Shown: piece by piece, positions 42,789 through 54,266 of the stretch
How the letters are laid out: every line of letters starts with the position of its first letter
Position numbering within the stretch: position 1 is the first letter of the stretch
Assembly (NCBI GenBank): GCA_039583875.1
Contig: CM077161.1
Location: 65,973,885-66,037,884 of the forward strand
Reading direction: 5' to 3'
Length of the DNA: 64,000 bases
From: Platanthera guangdongensis
Lineage: Eukaryota > Streptophyta > Magnoliopsida > Asparagales > Orchidaceae
Translations under genes and position numbers: made by a program
The notes under the pieces: model-generated
Seen by the model: the letters and a program-made list of their open reading frames with translations, nothing else
Databases searched by the model: none
What the model was told of the DNA's origin: nothing

Positions 42789-45738
42789 TATTGAACTGAA
42801 AGAACTGAACTGAAAGTAAGTACTGAAAAGAATTTGACCAGTACGAGACTGTAATAGTACTTAAAGAACTGAACTGAAAGTAAATAAGTAGGACAAGTAC
42901 GAGACTTGAGCACTGAAAAGGAAGTATTCAACTTAAATGAACTGGACCAGTACAAGAATGTAATAAAACATAAAGAAAATTGTTAGTAGTTCAATCACTT
43001 CATTCAGGAGGCTTCCGTTCCATCTTCATACATAGGAGGCAAATTCAGTTCTATCTTCGTTCTCAGGTGGCATGTTCTGTTCTATCTCCGTTCTCAGGAT
43101 TCATGTTCAGTTTTATCCCATTTCTCAGGAGAAATGTTCAGTTCTATCTCCGTTATCAGGAGATATGTTCAGTTTTATTTCCATTCTCATGAGGCATGTT
43201 CAGTTTTATCTCCATTTTAGGAGGCATATTAAGTTTCATTTTAGCTTTTAGGAGGCTTCTTTGGGTTTCACCCATTATTAAGGTCCGATAATAATTCAGT
43301 TGCACATTTAGATCACGGCGTACTCGGATCAGGAGGGTTACTAAGAATTTCACCTTTATTATTCATCGAAGAATAAATATCAACTTGATTGCTTGCGTCG
43401 GATCGAATCCGAGAATCACGTTAGAGGGCACATTCTTCCTCGAATTTCAACCTCATTTCTAACACATGTGGAAAATTCTTTACCCGAAACGAGGTTGGTG
43501 ATTATTTTACTCGAACATCGTACTTTCATCTTTTGCCTGAGGGTTATTTAAAAAAAAATGAGGCACTCGGTGATTTTGCAAAACCTCAAAATACTCAGAA
43601 TTGAAAATCTTCTCTCGATAAATCTCATTGATTAATCAATTGAACTTAATATTTAATATATAGAGTGATCACGTGCTTTGACTTCCATTTTTGAAGAATT
43701 TGAGCATGTAATTTTTGAGCGCGACCCTAGGCTCCAAGAAATTGAAAAAATCTACAAATTTTCCCCCAAGGTTCCCAAATTTTAATACAACTTTTAAGAG
43801 GGAATAAAAAGTGCCTTGTAACTTTTCCAAAATATTCCGAGCTATTTTGGGCCTCTAAATTGGCCAAAGAATTTTATTTAGGTTTTTAAAAATACCAAAT
43901 TAACTCCAAAAAAATTTTATGTTGATTTCACTCATCAAGTGGAAAAACTTTTATGTTCAAAATTTTTTTCTTAGGAGCCTAGATTTCCCCTCAGAAGATA
44001 AAATACCCATTTTAGTTATAATATTATAATAATCATAAATATTATAAAAATTATAACTTTTATTATTATCTTCTCCCCCACTCCCCCCCCCCCCCCCCCG
44101 CTGTCTTTACTAAACCGAGCCTTTGCGGGCCTTCTCTGCCATCGGCTAGCCATAGCTCAGCCCCCGGCCGACTCCCCGGGGGTGGGCACTCCCTCCAGTG
44201 GTGGTATGGCGGCCTGACGCCGCCGGCCATTGCCCAAGCTATTTTTTTATTTTGAACAGATGGAAGACGGTGACGACGGTTGCGATCCGATCGCTGGAAA
44301 TTGCATGTAACTCGTCCAAAAAGGTGAGGAAGGAGAGGAGAAGTTTTTCACCTTATTTGTGGTCTCCGGAGGCTCTCGGTGAAATCTGTCATGGGAGGTG
44401 GTGGATGGTGGTAGTGGGTGGTAGTGGGTGGTGGAGCTTGGGTGGGCTATTTCCGGTGAGGCAGAGTTCGGGCATGGGGGTGGTGGCGCGTTTTGAGCAT
44501 GGAAGAGGCGTGCAACCCTCTGGTGCTAGAGGGCTTCAATTATAGGAGGGATGGCCCCTCCCTCCCCTCTTCTTCTTCCTAGTTAAGCAAACCTAGGGGT
44601 GAGGTTATCCAACTATATATGGTTTACTCCTAGTTGTATTGGGCATGCGCCTGTCTTATATTGGTGAGGTAAAATCATGGTGTCAGCCTCTTATTGGCTG
44701 GATAGAGGATGAGGAAGGTGGAGTCTTTGTATTGGAGCTTTTCCTTTAGCTTGGGTTGGCTTAACCCAACCCATGTGAAAGGCAGCAGGTGGCAGCCATC
44801 TAGAGGGAGTGGTACAACCAGGTGTTGCCATCTTGGTGACTTGGAGAATGGTCTAAGTTGTATTGGGCTTGAGAAAGAGAAAAAGAGAGAGAAAGAGAGG
44901 GAGCTTTCCCCTTAGCTTGGCCCAAGTCCCCTTCCTCTTGGCTGCCTATATGAAAATCAGAGCCCATAAGGGCCTATGATTACCTTGGAGTAATGGCCTA
45001 AAGTGGAGGCATTTGAAAATAAATTTCCTTACGAGAATTTTGGATTTTAGAGAGATTTAACCAAAGTCAACCATGGGGTGGGTCCCCCATATTGGTCAAA
45101 GTCAAAATAGGTCCATGACATCAGGGTCGGGTCAAAGTTAGGGTGTCGTGTCATAATTTGTGTACGCACGCTTTTAGTGAACACCTATGCTTGATTTGAC
45201 CATAGATTGACCACTCATCACTGTAATTGACCAAGATAAACCCGGTTGACTTTGTATTGACCACACGGGTCCAATGCCACTGGCCGGGGTCAAATTGGAG
45301 TTCGTTTACTAAATATCCAAAATCTACGCATCACAACGTGCTAAAATGGTCAAAATGCTTATATTCGTCGTTAGACTTCGTACCATGACGCAACGAGTCT
45401 CAGTGGGTTTGTATTGATTATACGAAGTTATAGAAAATGATAGAGCTCAAATTTTAGTTTGCTAGATCATTATCCAAAAATGTCGTTTTTGTGCCTTTTT
45501 ACGAGGAATGGCCATACTTATCATACGACCTCTGAATTCAACGAAATGAGTTCAAATGCGTTCGTATTGATTATACAAATCCATTGAAACTGACCGAATC
45601 CCATTCAAAGTTCTCTAAATTTATATACATCATGCTAAGGGTTACCTCCCACCCGAGTGTGGGCCGTGGGCAGAGATTCGAGTCACTTTTATTGGGCCCA
45701 CTAGGGTTTTGGTGGCCAAATTAAAGTCGGGATGTTAC
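42789..45738 (-). repeat. Probable 3' LTR of gypsy element E, left edge unresolved
   Basis: The sense start TGTAACATCCCGAC at 45738 abuts E's pol end and is a typical gypsy LTR start. No coding sequence is seen. The stretch includes a C homopolymer (about 44083-44099) and AT-rich parts. A TG at 42981 (TGTTAGTAGTTC) would give a 2.76-kb LTR, but without the second copy this cannot be confirmed. Confidence 0.6.
43004..43260. repeat. 31-bp tandem repeat, about eight copies
   Basis: The unit resembles CTCAGGAGGCATGTTCAG then TTCTATCTCCGTT. Copies get more diverged toward 43260. The short ORFs here reflect the repeat. Confidence 0.85.
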
Positions 45739-48700
45739 AATACAATAAAAATTAAAGAATTTTCGTCTCCCAAAATTTTCTTAAAGTAGGGTGGAAGAAA
45801 ACATACCTGGGGAAAGAGTTTCGGGTATTTTTCTCCGACGAGTGCCTCTGGTTCCCAAGTGTACTCATCTCGTCCGTGATTTGACACTAATATCTTGACC
45901 ATCGAGATGGTCTTGTTACATAGATTCTTCACTATATCATATATTACCCTGACTGGTTCAAGCTTGGCGGATTTATCGAACTGCAATTGCACTAGTAGTG
46001 TTGGTAGATGGTGCTCTGGTTGCCGGAGGACTCGTATCAAACATAAAACATGAGAACATCATGAAGATTTCCCAATTCTGGGGGTAAGGCTAATTGATAG
46101 TCAACATGGCCAATATTCTTTATTACAAAATAGGGACCCAAGTAGCGGGAAACTAGCTTCTTTTGTTTACTGAACCGAGAGACACCATGCATGGGCTTGA
46201 TTTTCAAAAATACCATTTCTCCCATGCTAAACTCCATCGGTCGGTGTCATGCATCATAACATTTGGCTTGTCGGCTCTGTTCTCCCCGCATTTGTTCTTG
46301 GATTAGTCATATCACTGTCGTAGTATCATCAATATAAGCCACTCCTAAAACTTTTAGGTCCTCATCTTGAGCCAAAGTCAACGGAGCTCGACAATGCCTC
46401 CCATATAATTCCTCGTATGGGGCCATCTTGATGCTAGACTAATAGTTGTTATTATAATAAAACTCAACTAAAGGCAGCAGTTGTTCCCATGGCTCGATGT
46501 GCTCTACTATTCAAAGTAGGAGTAGATCCTCCATTATCCAGTTCGTCCTTTCCGTTTGTCCATCTGTCTGCAGGTGGAAGGCGGTGCTAAAGGCCAACTT
46601 GGTCCCCAAGTATGCCTGTACCCGCCTCCACTGCTTGAATGTGAAACGTCCATCACCATCAGACACAATGGACTTTGGCAATCCGTGGAACCGGACTACT
46701 TTTTTTATGAACAATCTAGCAGATTGTCAACTCCATCACCCTATCGGTTAGGAATGAACCGCGCTACATTGGTAAGTCGATCCATAAAAACCCATATAGA
46801 GTCATTTCCAGCATAGAATCAAGTTAAGCAGTGAACAAAGTCCATGAAAATATCCTCAAATTTCCACTCTGGTATCGGCAGGGGATGCAAAAGAACTCCT
46901 GGGTTGTGGCATTTAGCTTTAACCTTTTGGCAAGTCCGACACTAAGCCATGAAGTTGGTGATATCTCTCTTCATTCTGGGCTAGTAAATGGTCCTACGTA
47001 GATCAACATATATTTTAACCACACCAGAATGAATAGAATACCTTGACTGATGCGCTTCTTGAAGGATTTCTCCTCGGATTCCTCCGTTAGAGGGAAACAA
47101 TATGCGGTGCCTGAACTGCAAGATTCCATCATATAGATTAAACTCCTCTTGTACTCCATCTTGTAGGGACTGGATAATCGGGACCACGTTCGGATCGACC
47201 TTATAGGCCTCTCGTATCTGATTTCAGATATCGCATTGTATTTCCATCCAATATAATTGGTACTGGTACACTTTTGGATCCATTCGAGCAACAATAGTAA
47301 TATCCATGTCTTACAAAGACTGAAACAATTCCCTTAGAATCTACTCCATCCAGCTCCTGGCTATCAAGGGCAGGAGGCTCAATAGGTCAGCAACCTTATT
47401 ATCCTTCTCGGTGTGGTACTATAGAGTGAAATCATAATCACACAGAAATTCCAACCATTAGCGCTGCCGAAGGTTCAACTCTTTTTGAGTAAATATTTAT
47501 TTGAGGCTCTTATAGTTGAAGAATATCTCGTATCTTACTCCATACAAGTAATTTCTCTAGATCTTGAGGGAGAAATCAATGGCGCCCAACTCTAGATCGT
47601 GGGATGCGTAATTCAGCTCGTGCGGCTTTAGCTGGCGTGACGCGCATGCTACTACCTTGACATGTTGCATCAGAATAGCTCTCAATCCTTTTCGGGAGGC
47701 ATCAACATAAATCTGGAACCCTTCAATTCTCGAGGGGATCATAAGTTTTGGTGCAAAAGTTAGCCTCTTCGAATGCAATCTCACATTTCAGCGTCCATCA
47801 AAATGCAACGTCCTTTCTTGTAAGAGCTGTAAGGGGTAACACAATTTTGGAAAAATTTCCACGAATTTCCTGTAATACGCGGCAAGACCAAGGAAATTTC
47901 GTATTTCTGCAGCCGTCTTAAGTGGCGGCCAGCTTTGAATTGCCTGGATCTTAACCTGATCCACTGCTACCCCATTTTATTGATGGTGTGGCCAAAGAAT
48001 CCAAACTCCTCTGACCAGAATTCACATTTACTGAACTTGGTGAAGAGAGAGTGTTCTCGAAGTTTGAGTAATACCATCTTCAGGTGTCTAGAATGGTCTG
48101 CCCCTGGTCTTCGAGTAGATGAAGATGTCATCGATGAAGACAATTATAAAATGATCTAGGAAGGGTTTAAATACCTTTTTCATCAGAGCCATAAAGGTAG
48201 AGGGGTGTTAGTGACCCCAAAAAATGCATCACTAGAAACTCGTATAGACCATAGTGGGAGCTAAAGGCAGTCTTAGGAACATCCTCCCCCCGGACCCGAA
48301 ATTAATAATAGCCTGATCTTAGGTCCATTTTGGAGAATAAAGATGCATCTTGCAGTTGATCGAATAAATCGTCCATTCTTGGAAGTGGATACATATTCCG
48401 TATAGTAAGCATGTTTAGTTCCCTACAATCTATGCACAAGCGCAGTGTCCCATCCTTATTCTTTATGAACAGTACAGGGGCTCCCCAGGGCGAGGAACTT
48501 TGGGCGGACAAATCCAACATCTATCAATTCCTGAAGCTGGATCTTCAACTCAGCCAATTCCTTGGGGCCATCCGATAGGGTTCTCGGGACACTGGTCGAG
48601 CTCCGGACACAAGCTCGATCTGGAAGTCAACCTCTCGCTTTGGCGACAGACCTGGGAGGGACTCCGGGAAAATGTCCGAAAAATCTCATACCACTGGAAC

Positions 48701-48943
48701 TTTGGCGAGTACTTGGACCTTATTCTTCATTTCGAAGTAGATAAGAAATACTTTGAATTTTTGGTGGACTGTCTTTATAGTCTGAGCATAGGTCATAATG
48801 ATGCGAGAGACAGAGGGTATACTTGCCAGCGTAACAACCCATCTGTCTGGGTTTTGAAGCCTAACCTCTCGGGTCGAACAGTTTATTTGGACCGTGTGCT
48901 TGGCCAGCCAATCCATTCCCAGTATGATGTTGAATATGGTTAT
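45735..48943 (-). pseudogene. pol: Gypsy element E pol: RT to chromodomain, degenerate
   Basis: Ty3/gypsy order from the right: protease C-terminus (GMDWLAKH) near 48910, RT with [19 protein letters not shown] and the catalytic FIDD near 48130-48145, RNase H with IYVDASRKG and HDLELGAI (47784-47557), the integrase zinc region (CRTCQKVKAKC near 46930-46965), integrase core with VSDGDGRF and QTDGQTERTN (46714-46511), then VFLKIKPMHGVSRF and a chromodomain-like C-terminus (EYTWEPEALVGEKYPKLFP). This makes it a chromovirus. At least ten stops or shifts occur. It is interrupted at 48943 by element D and resumes at 57496. Confidence 0.9.
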
Positions 48944-50571
48944 TGAAAGTCCACCTAGTGTCAGCTATGTGCACCTATGGGGGGGGGGATAGGTGACGTG
49001 TAGCGCTTTTGCGGAATTTACGAATGTACCTGCACAATAAAAATAAAAAGCACAGCACACAGAATACACAGGCAATTTATAGTGGTTCCCCGACTTGGGT
49101 ACATCCACTTTCCCCCTTCGACCTATCTCCCAACAAGGGACGACTCGGTCTCTTCTCCAACAGGATTGAAATCCAATCCCTGCACTATCGGAAGGAACCC
49201 TTCCACACGTGAGAGTCAACACTCCCACAAAACGGGTTGCACCCAACCCTTACAACACGGAACAATCGTTCCTTTACAACAAAAGTAAATATAGAATGTA
49301 CACGAGATACAAACTTCGTTTGGAGACTACGGTGTTCCTCTTTGTTCGACGACGTGTTCGTGAAGTCAACGAAGAGTCTACAACCTTGGTCTCTCTTGGA
49401 GAGGATCTCCCCGGAGCCGGCGGCAGCAACACGAGCGGCGGATAGCTTCGGGATCGGCGGCTATGATGATGAGCCGCTGCTGAAAATAGAGATCCAATCT
49501 TCGTTGCGAAGCAAGCTAGGTCTACCAATGGTCACTCTAGGATCAGTCGTCTCGATCGATTCGGACGGGGGAGTTTTTCCCGGTCAACAAATCGAGAGAC
49601 AAGGGATCTCTGGATAGACACGTGAGACTCAAGCTTTGCTACGCTTCTGTCGCCGGAGATCGGGAAGAAAACGATCAATCAGCGGCGACCAACTTGCCCG
49701 AGCGCGACGGCGGCGGCGGAGCGGAATCGCGACTTTAGGGTTAAGTTGCGGCTCGGTTTCTGATTCTCTGCCTCTGCTGTACTGTTCAAAATACCCGAAT
49801 ATATATACTGTAGATAACTCCAATATGACCGTTTGTGGTACCCACAATAGATATCCCTAAATCCGGTTCAAACTAGTCCAGCGGCAGAATCCGGTCCAGC
49901 AGCATCCCGAGAAATCGCTAAGTGAAAATCGGCGAGAATCGCAGGTGATTCTCGACGAATCGGCGAGAATCACCAAGTGATTCTCGACGATTCGTATCGC
50001 TAGTGATTCTCGCCGAATCACTTTTTGATTCTCAGCGATTTTCACTTGGTATTCATGAGCTGCTTAACCACTGGTTCGGCGAGAATCACTAGTGATTCTC
50101 GCCGAATCTTACTTGGCACCGTTTTGAGGTAGCCAGAAGGGGTCGGCGAGAATCACTAATGATTCTCGTCGATTCGGCGAGAATCACTAGTGATTCTCGC
50201 CGAATCGGCGAGAATCACTTGATGATTCTCGTCGAATTTTCCTTGGACGAATTTTCGTCTTCCACCCAGGAGCTATTCCTTGACCCATCCATGCTCCTTG
50301 TCTTCTCTTGCATATGAACGGCCCTGTACTTGAAAGTAAGTGCACTTCAATAGAGAGAGTACACGTAGGCCAACACACTGATCTGCTCAACGAGGGATTA
50401 CGTCTTGCAAACCTGTGCATATTGACCTACTACACCCTGACATTGGTGTGCACTTAGCGTGGAGGAGCTGCAAGTACAACTTAAGATGTTTCATCAAATA
50501 CATTGTGAATTCATCTTAGCTTGACAGGTGGCTTCCTCAAATCCAGGTAATTGTGGATACAATACCCAACA
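48944..50571 (-). repeat. Element D 3' LTR
   Basis: 1628 bp. TATA block at 49074-49109, G-run (C in sense) near 48969. Palindrome array at 49905-50240. The reading frames at 49000-49860 are open in both LTR copies, but they are LTR sequence in the antisense direction and I do not call them genes. Confidence 0.95.
49905..50240. repeat. Long GCGAGAATCACTAGTGATTCTCGC palindromes of element D
   Basis: Perfect inverted repeats centred at about 50090 (32 bp, half site TTCGGCGAGAATCACT) and 50188 (38 bp), with several shorter arms of CGGCGAGAATC / GATTCTCGCCG. These are the longest uninterrupted palindromes in the window. The 5' LTR copy (about 56890-57160) lacks the 38-bp palindrome and has one segment in the opposite orientation. 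Confidence 0.92.
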
Positions 50572-50588
50572 ATCTCCCCCTATTTGAC
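50572..50588 (-). promoter_or_regulatory. Polypurine tract, element D
   Basis: The sense strand reads TCAAATAGGGGGAGAT directly before TGTTGGGTATT. Confidence 0.9.
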
Positions 50589-50825
50589 GAAGCCAAAACC
50601 CTACTAGCTAAGATGAATAACACCTATCAAATAATAAACATAGCATTCAGAAATTAAACATGCAGCACAAGAGAATATATGCAACCAGATCAGGACTTGA
50701 GTCATTCACAAATTCAAATATATATACCAATATATATATATACACATATAATCTCAGAATTGTTCATATGATAACAATAATCATTAAATGTTCTTAAGAC
50801 AAAGTGACAAGCTATAAGTTATTGA

Positions 50826-53119
50826 CTATTTTTCCTTAGCTAAGTCACCCTTAAGATTTTGAGCCAAGTACTTCTTGCTTTGCCTCTCCATGTATTCTTT
50901 GGGCTTCGGGTAATACCTAGGAGGAGGAACTTTATCTGCATCCTTGTTGTTTCTGAAAAAGATGTTGCGTTTCGCTTCAAACATTTTGTGCGTTTCCCAC
51001 TCATACTGGCTATATACTTCGTTTCGATTGATCTCTCCTCTTTCTTGCAGCCAGAAGGTGTCTAAGATGATGTTCCTTGAGACTGGACTCCATTTTTCGT
51101 TTCGTACGTCCTCCTCACTCATTCTGATCCTCTTTTCAGCTAGTGTCTCCTTGGAGGTCCCTTCCTGAGCTTTTCTCTTGGCCTTGGCTTTTGCTAGGGT
51201 CTCTTGATCAAACATGCTCCTCAGTTTAGCTTTGGAGAGAGCCCTAGCATCAGCTTCACTTATGGGAACATCTGCTACACTTGCACTTATTCCCTCAGCA
51301 ACACTTACTCCCTCAGCGGCCATAGATGTCTCAGGAGGATGAATATCTGCAGGATTTTCAGCCAAGGGGATGCCTAACGCCTGGTGGAGCATCCACCGGC
51401 AGCTGTCATAGACGTACTTGTTTGACTGTTCGAAGTTTAGGATCATGACTTCTCGGAGCTCAGCCATCTTAGCTAGATACTCTTTCTCCCCCTTTTTGGC
51501 TTCTACAGCTATGAAGTTGGCATAGGAATGTAGGGAGTCATCAATATGCTTCGTGGTCTTGGAGAATTCAGAGACCAAGGCCTGCTGATTGGCGTTGAGA
51601 GTGACCATATTACCGTCAAACTTTTGAATGTTGTTGGCGACAACATGTGCATTCTGATTTACGACAGCAAGAGTATCAGTGTTCTTTTTCAATCCGGCCA
51701 TAAGGAGTGTGACAGCTTCGCCAGCCGCGGTATACTTTTCTTCAAATTTCTTGTCCATCACGTCAAGTTTATGATTGATCTCCACCATATTCTTGAGCAT
51801 CAGATTTTCAGAAGTCTTAATCCTTTTCAGCAGTTTATTCTGAGCGTTAGCAAAGGAGTCTTTGAGTTCATTCACAATTCCCTGAATGACATTTACTGTG
51901 TGAGTGGCTAGCTCATCTCGTAATGGAAGAGCCGGAGGCACTTGTGGACCTTGCCCTTCAGCAGACGCATCTGTAGAGCTGGATACAAGCACAGTCTCTA
52001 ATGGAGGAATGCTGGAGGCCTCGGTAGATTTATCTGACTCCCCCTCCACTGGTGCATCTTGTCCGATGGAGGTTCAACAAGATCTGGAGCCTCCAATACT
52101 TCATGTCCCTCATTCCCATCTTCCTCTCTGTCATCATCCAAGAAATCATCTATATCAGCAGCATCTTCCAACTCGTTGTCAGCAGTCTCCATTCCAGTAG
52201 CTTCGGCTCCTTGCTCGTTTCGGTTCGGGGCCTCCCCATGCTCCAACTCAGGTTCACTTTCTTCGTGTAGATCTGCCACAGCATCTCTGGCCAGCTGGGA
52301 GATGTCAGATACTACATCAGTATGCGAGGGTAGAGGCTCCCCCTCGATTCCTGCAGTCAGGGTATCAGGAATTTCACCGGGGGTGACTACTGGAGATACT
52401 CCCTGTTGCTCTTCCACTGCAGTCTGCCCAATACGCCTCTCCCATCGATCAAACACACTTGTGTCCATCTTCTTCAAGTAGTGGAGAGGGACACCTTTTC
52501 TCATGTCAAACTTGTCTCCATTTAGCTGGTTTAGATATAGGCTTATGATGCGGCCAAAACTCGGAGTGCCCAAGGTGTCCTTGATCTTCTCGAACAGCAA
52601 CTCCCCCCAGTTGAACCTCTTACGGCAGAAAACAGCTATCAGGATCTTGAACATATCTCCTGAGATATGGTCATGAGAGCCCGGCTTGCAAATGAGCACC
52701 TTTCCAATAATATCAGACAGGAGCTTCCCTTCTTCATTCATATCCTTTCTCTTTATTGACCGAGTTCCTCGTGGGAGACCGCAGAATAGGAGAGTTCTGG
52801 TTTTGTCCTCGTCCTCCAGATAGTCCTCATGCTCCGAGCTAGAAAGCTGCAGGTAGCGAGTCAGCTTGCTGGCAGACAGCTTGACCTTTGCCCCAGCCAC
52901 CTTGCTTTTGATTACGGAGTCGCCATTTCGGAGTCTAGCGGTAGCGAAGAACTCCAGCACCTCTTTGTCCAGGATTTTGCAAGGGTGCTCCAGGACGAAT
53001 GTTAGCCTAGCCTCTTCCAACATCAGAATGATGTTGCGGAATTCGTCCGAGGCGGGAGAGAACCCAGTCCGAACAAGCTCGCAACCAGTGACCAACCCAG
53101 CAGTTGTCCTTGGGGCCAT
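50826..53119 (-). CDS. Element D extra (env-position) ORF in two overlapping frames
   Basis: The first frame starts at the ATG at 53119 (MAPRTTAGL) and runs to 51998. The second is open from at least 52049 to 50826. They overlap, and homology to element A passes from one to the other near 52050, so one base was gained or lost (or a frameshift is used). The N-terminal domain matches A: KEVLEFF, GKLLSDIIGKVLICKPGSHDHIS, LFEKIKDTL, GRIISLYL. An acidic middle follows, then a coiled coil, an alanine- and glutamate-rich stretch and the C-terminal SPVSRNIIL block. No signal peptide or membrane helix is evident. Function unknown. Confidence 0.78.
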
Positions 53120-53720
53120 TGCAGATCTAGAGAGAGAATCCCTACTCTAAGCGTTAATGAACATTCAAAAAGAAAGCGTCACTAGTGAGAGCGTCCAAGT
53201 ACGGGTGAGGAAGAGGTTACCTAAGGGCTTATACGGAAGTGAGTTGGTGAGCTTCCTGCGAGAACTCTTCCTCGAGCGTCCTTTGGGAAGACCTTCGGTG
53301 GATAGGAGAGTTTCCTGCGGGGTTCGGCCTTGCTAGAACCTTGCGAGAACCTTCTTGATTTGACGATGGACCTTGCGAGAACCTTGCGGTCACAGAGACA
53401 CTTCGCGATTCGACGAGAATCCTGCGAGAACTTACGGGAAGAAGATGGAGAGCCGGATTCGTGTAGCGATGAGCTTCCTGCAGGGTTCGGCGGGAATCAA
53501 CGGGAGTTTGCGAAGGCGGTGCTTCCTGCGGGTCTCTGCGAGTCGGTGGGAGAGCTCTTGTGGGTTTCGGCAAGTCGGCGGAAGAGTTCTTGCGGGATAT
53601 CTGCTGCGACGTGAGGCGGGATTCGTGAAGAAGGCGAAGGGTCGGCGTGATTTGTCTAATTCGGCGAGATTTCAAGTATATAATGGGTCGGTGGGATTTG
53701 TCTAATTCGAATTTGAGAGG
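53120..53720 (-). promoter_or_regulatory. Repeat-rich region and TATA-like box upstream of the element D extra ORF
   Basis: It contains many TTCGGCG, TTCGACGAGAATCCTGCGAG and CCTGCGAGAA(C/T) units that resemble half sites of the D LTR palindrome, more loosely than in A or C. A sense GTATAAGCCC lies at 53225-53234, 115 nt before the ATG. GATTCTCTCTCTAG ends at 53127, a possible splice acceptor. Confidence 0.45.
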
Positions 53721-54266
53721 TTTCTTGACTAGGAATTTTCACGTTGAGAAGTATTGTAACCTTTTTGAATTCTTCTAATGTCAAGTCAATATAAAAATGA
53801 TAAATACATGTATATTTTAAAGTCAATCTATTTGGATTTGAACGAGGCTTTTCCAAAAACTTTTTGATGTCAATTGTGAGTTGTCGAGATTCACGATGAC
53901 ATATCTTCGTTAACTCTTTATTGATGTATAAAGGTTTGCATGCATCGAGTTAACCTATCCTAAGAGGTGCCCACATACATGTATAAGCATAAGTATAAAT
54001 ATACACACGGATAGAAATATATATATATATTGGGGTTAAATGAGGATGCAATATGACGCAAGTCCTTGAACTGATCAAAATTACCTGGGATTTTGAGAGT
54101 CATCGTTTAAGTCCCACAGGTAGAACATATTAGACGCTCAATGTGAGTATGCTCAAGTAGATATCACATCTGTTATTGCAGACGCTTGTTCCAATTTAGT
54201 CTTGAGCCACCTACTGTCTAGTTCCCATCATATTCACGGGAACCTAGACTACCCTGCAAGAAAGAA
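53721..54266 (-). other. Element D gag-to-extra-ORF spacer with a pol-start relic
   Basis: After the gag stop (54267-54269) comes TTCTTTCTTGCAG. About 60 bp that align base by base with the pol start of B (the region encoding the protease DSG motif) then follow, with stops (54190-54255). The remaining 470 bp, AT-rich, match nothing I recognise. All other pol sequence is absent. Confidence 0.65.

Noticed and set aside
49009..49860. Several open frames conserved between the two LTRs of element D
   Set aside because: Both LTRs are copies of one template, so conservation says nothing about coding. The frames overlap on both strands and lack known domains.
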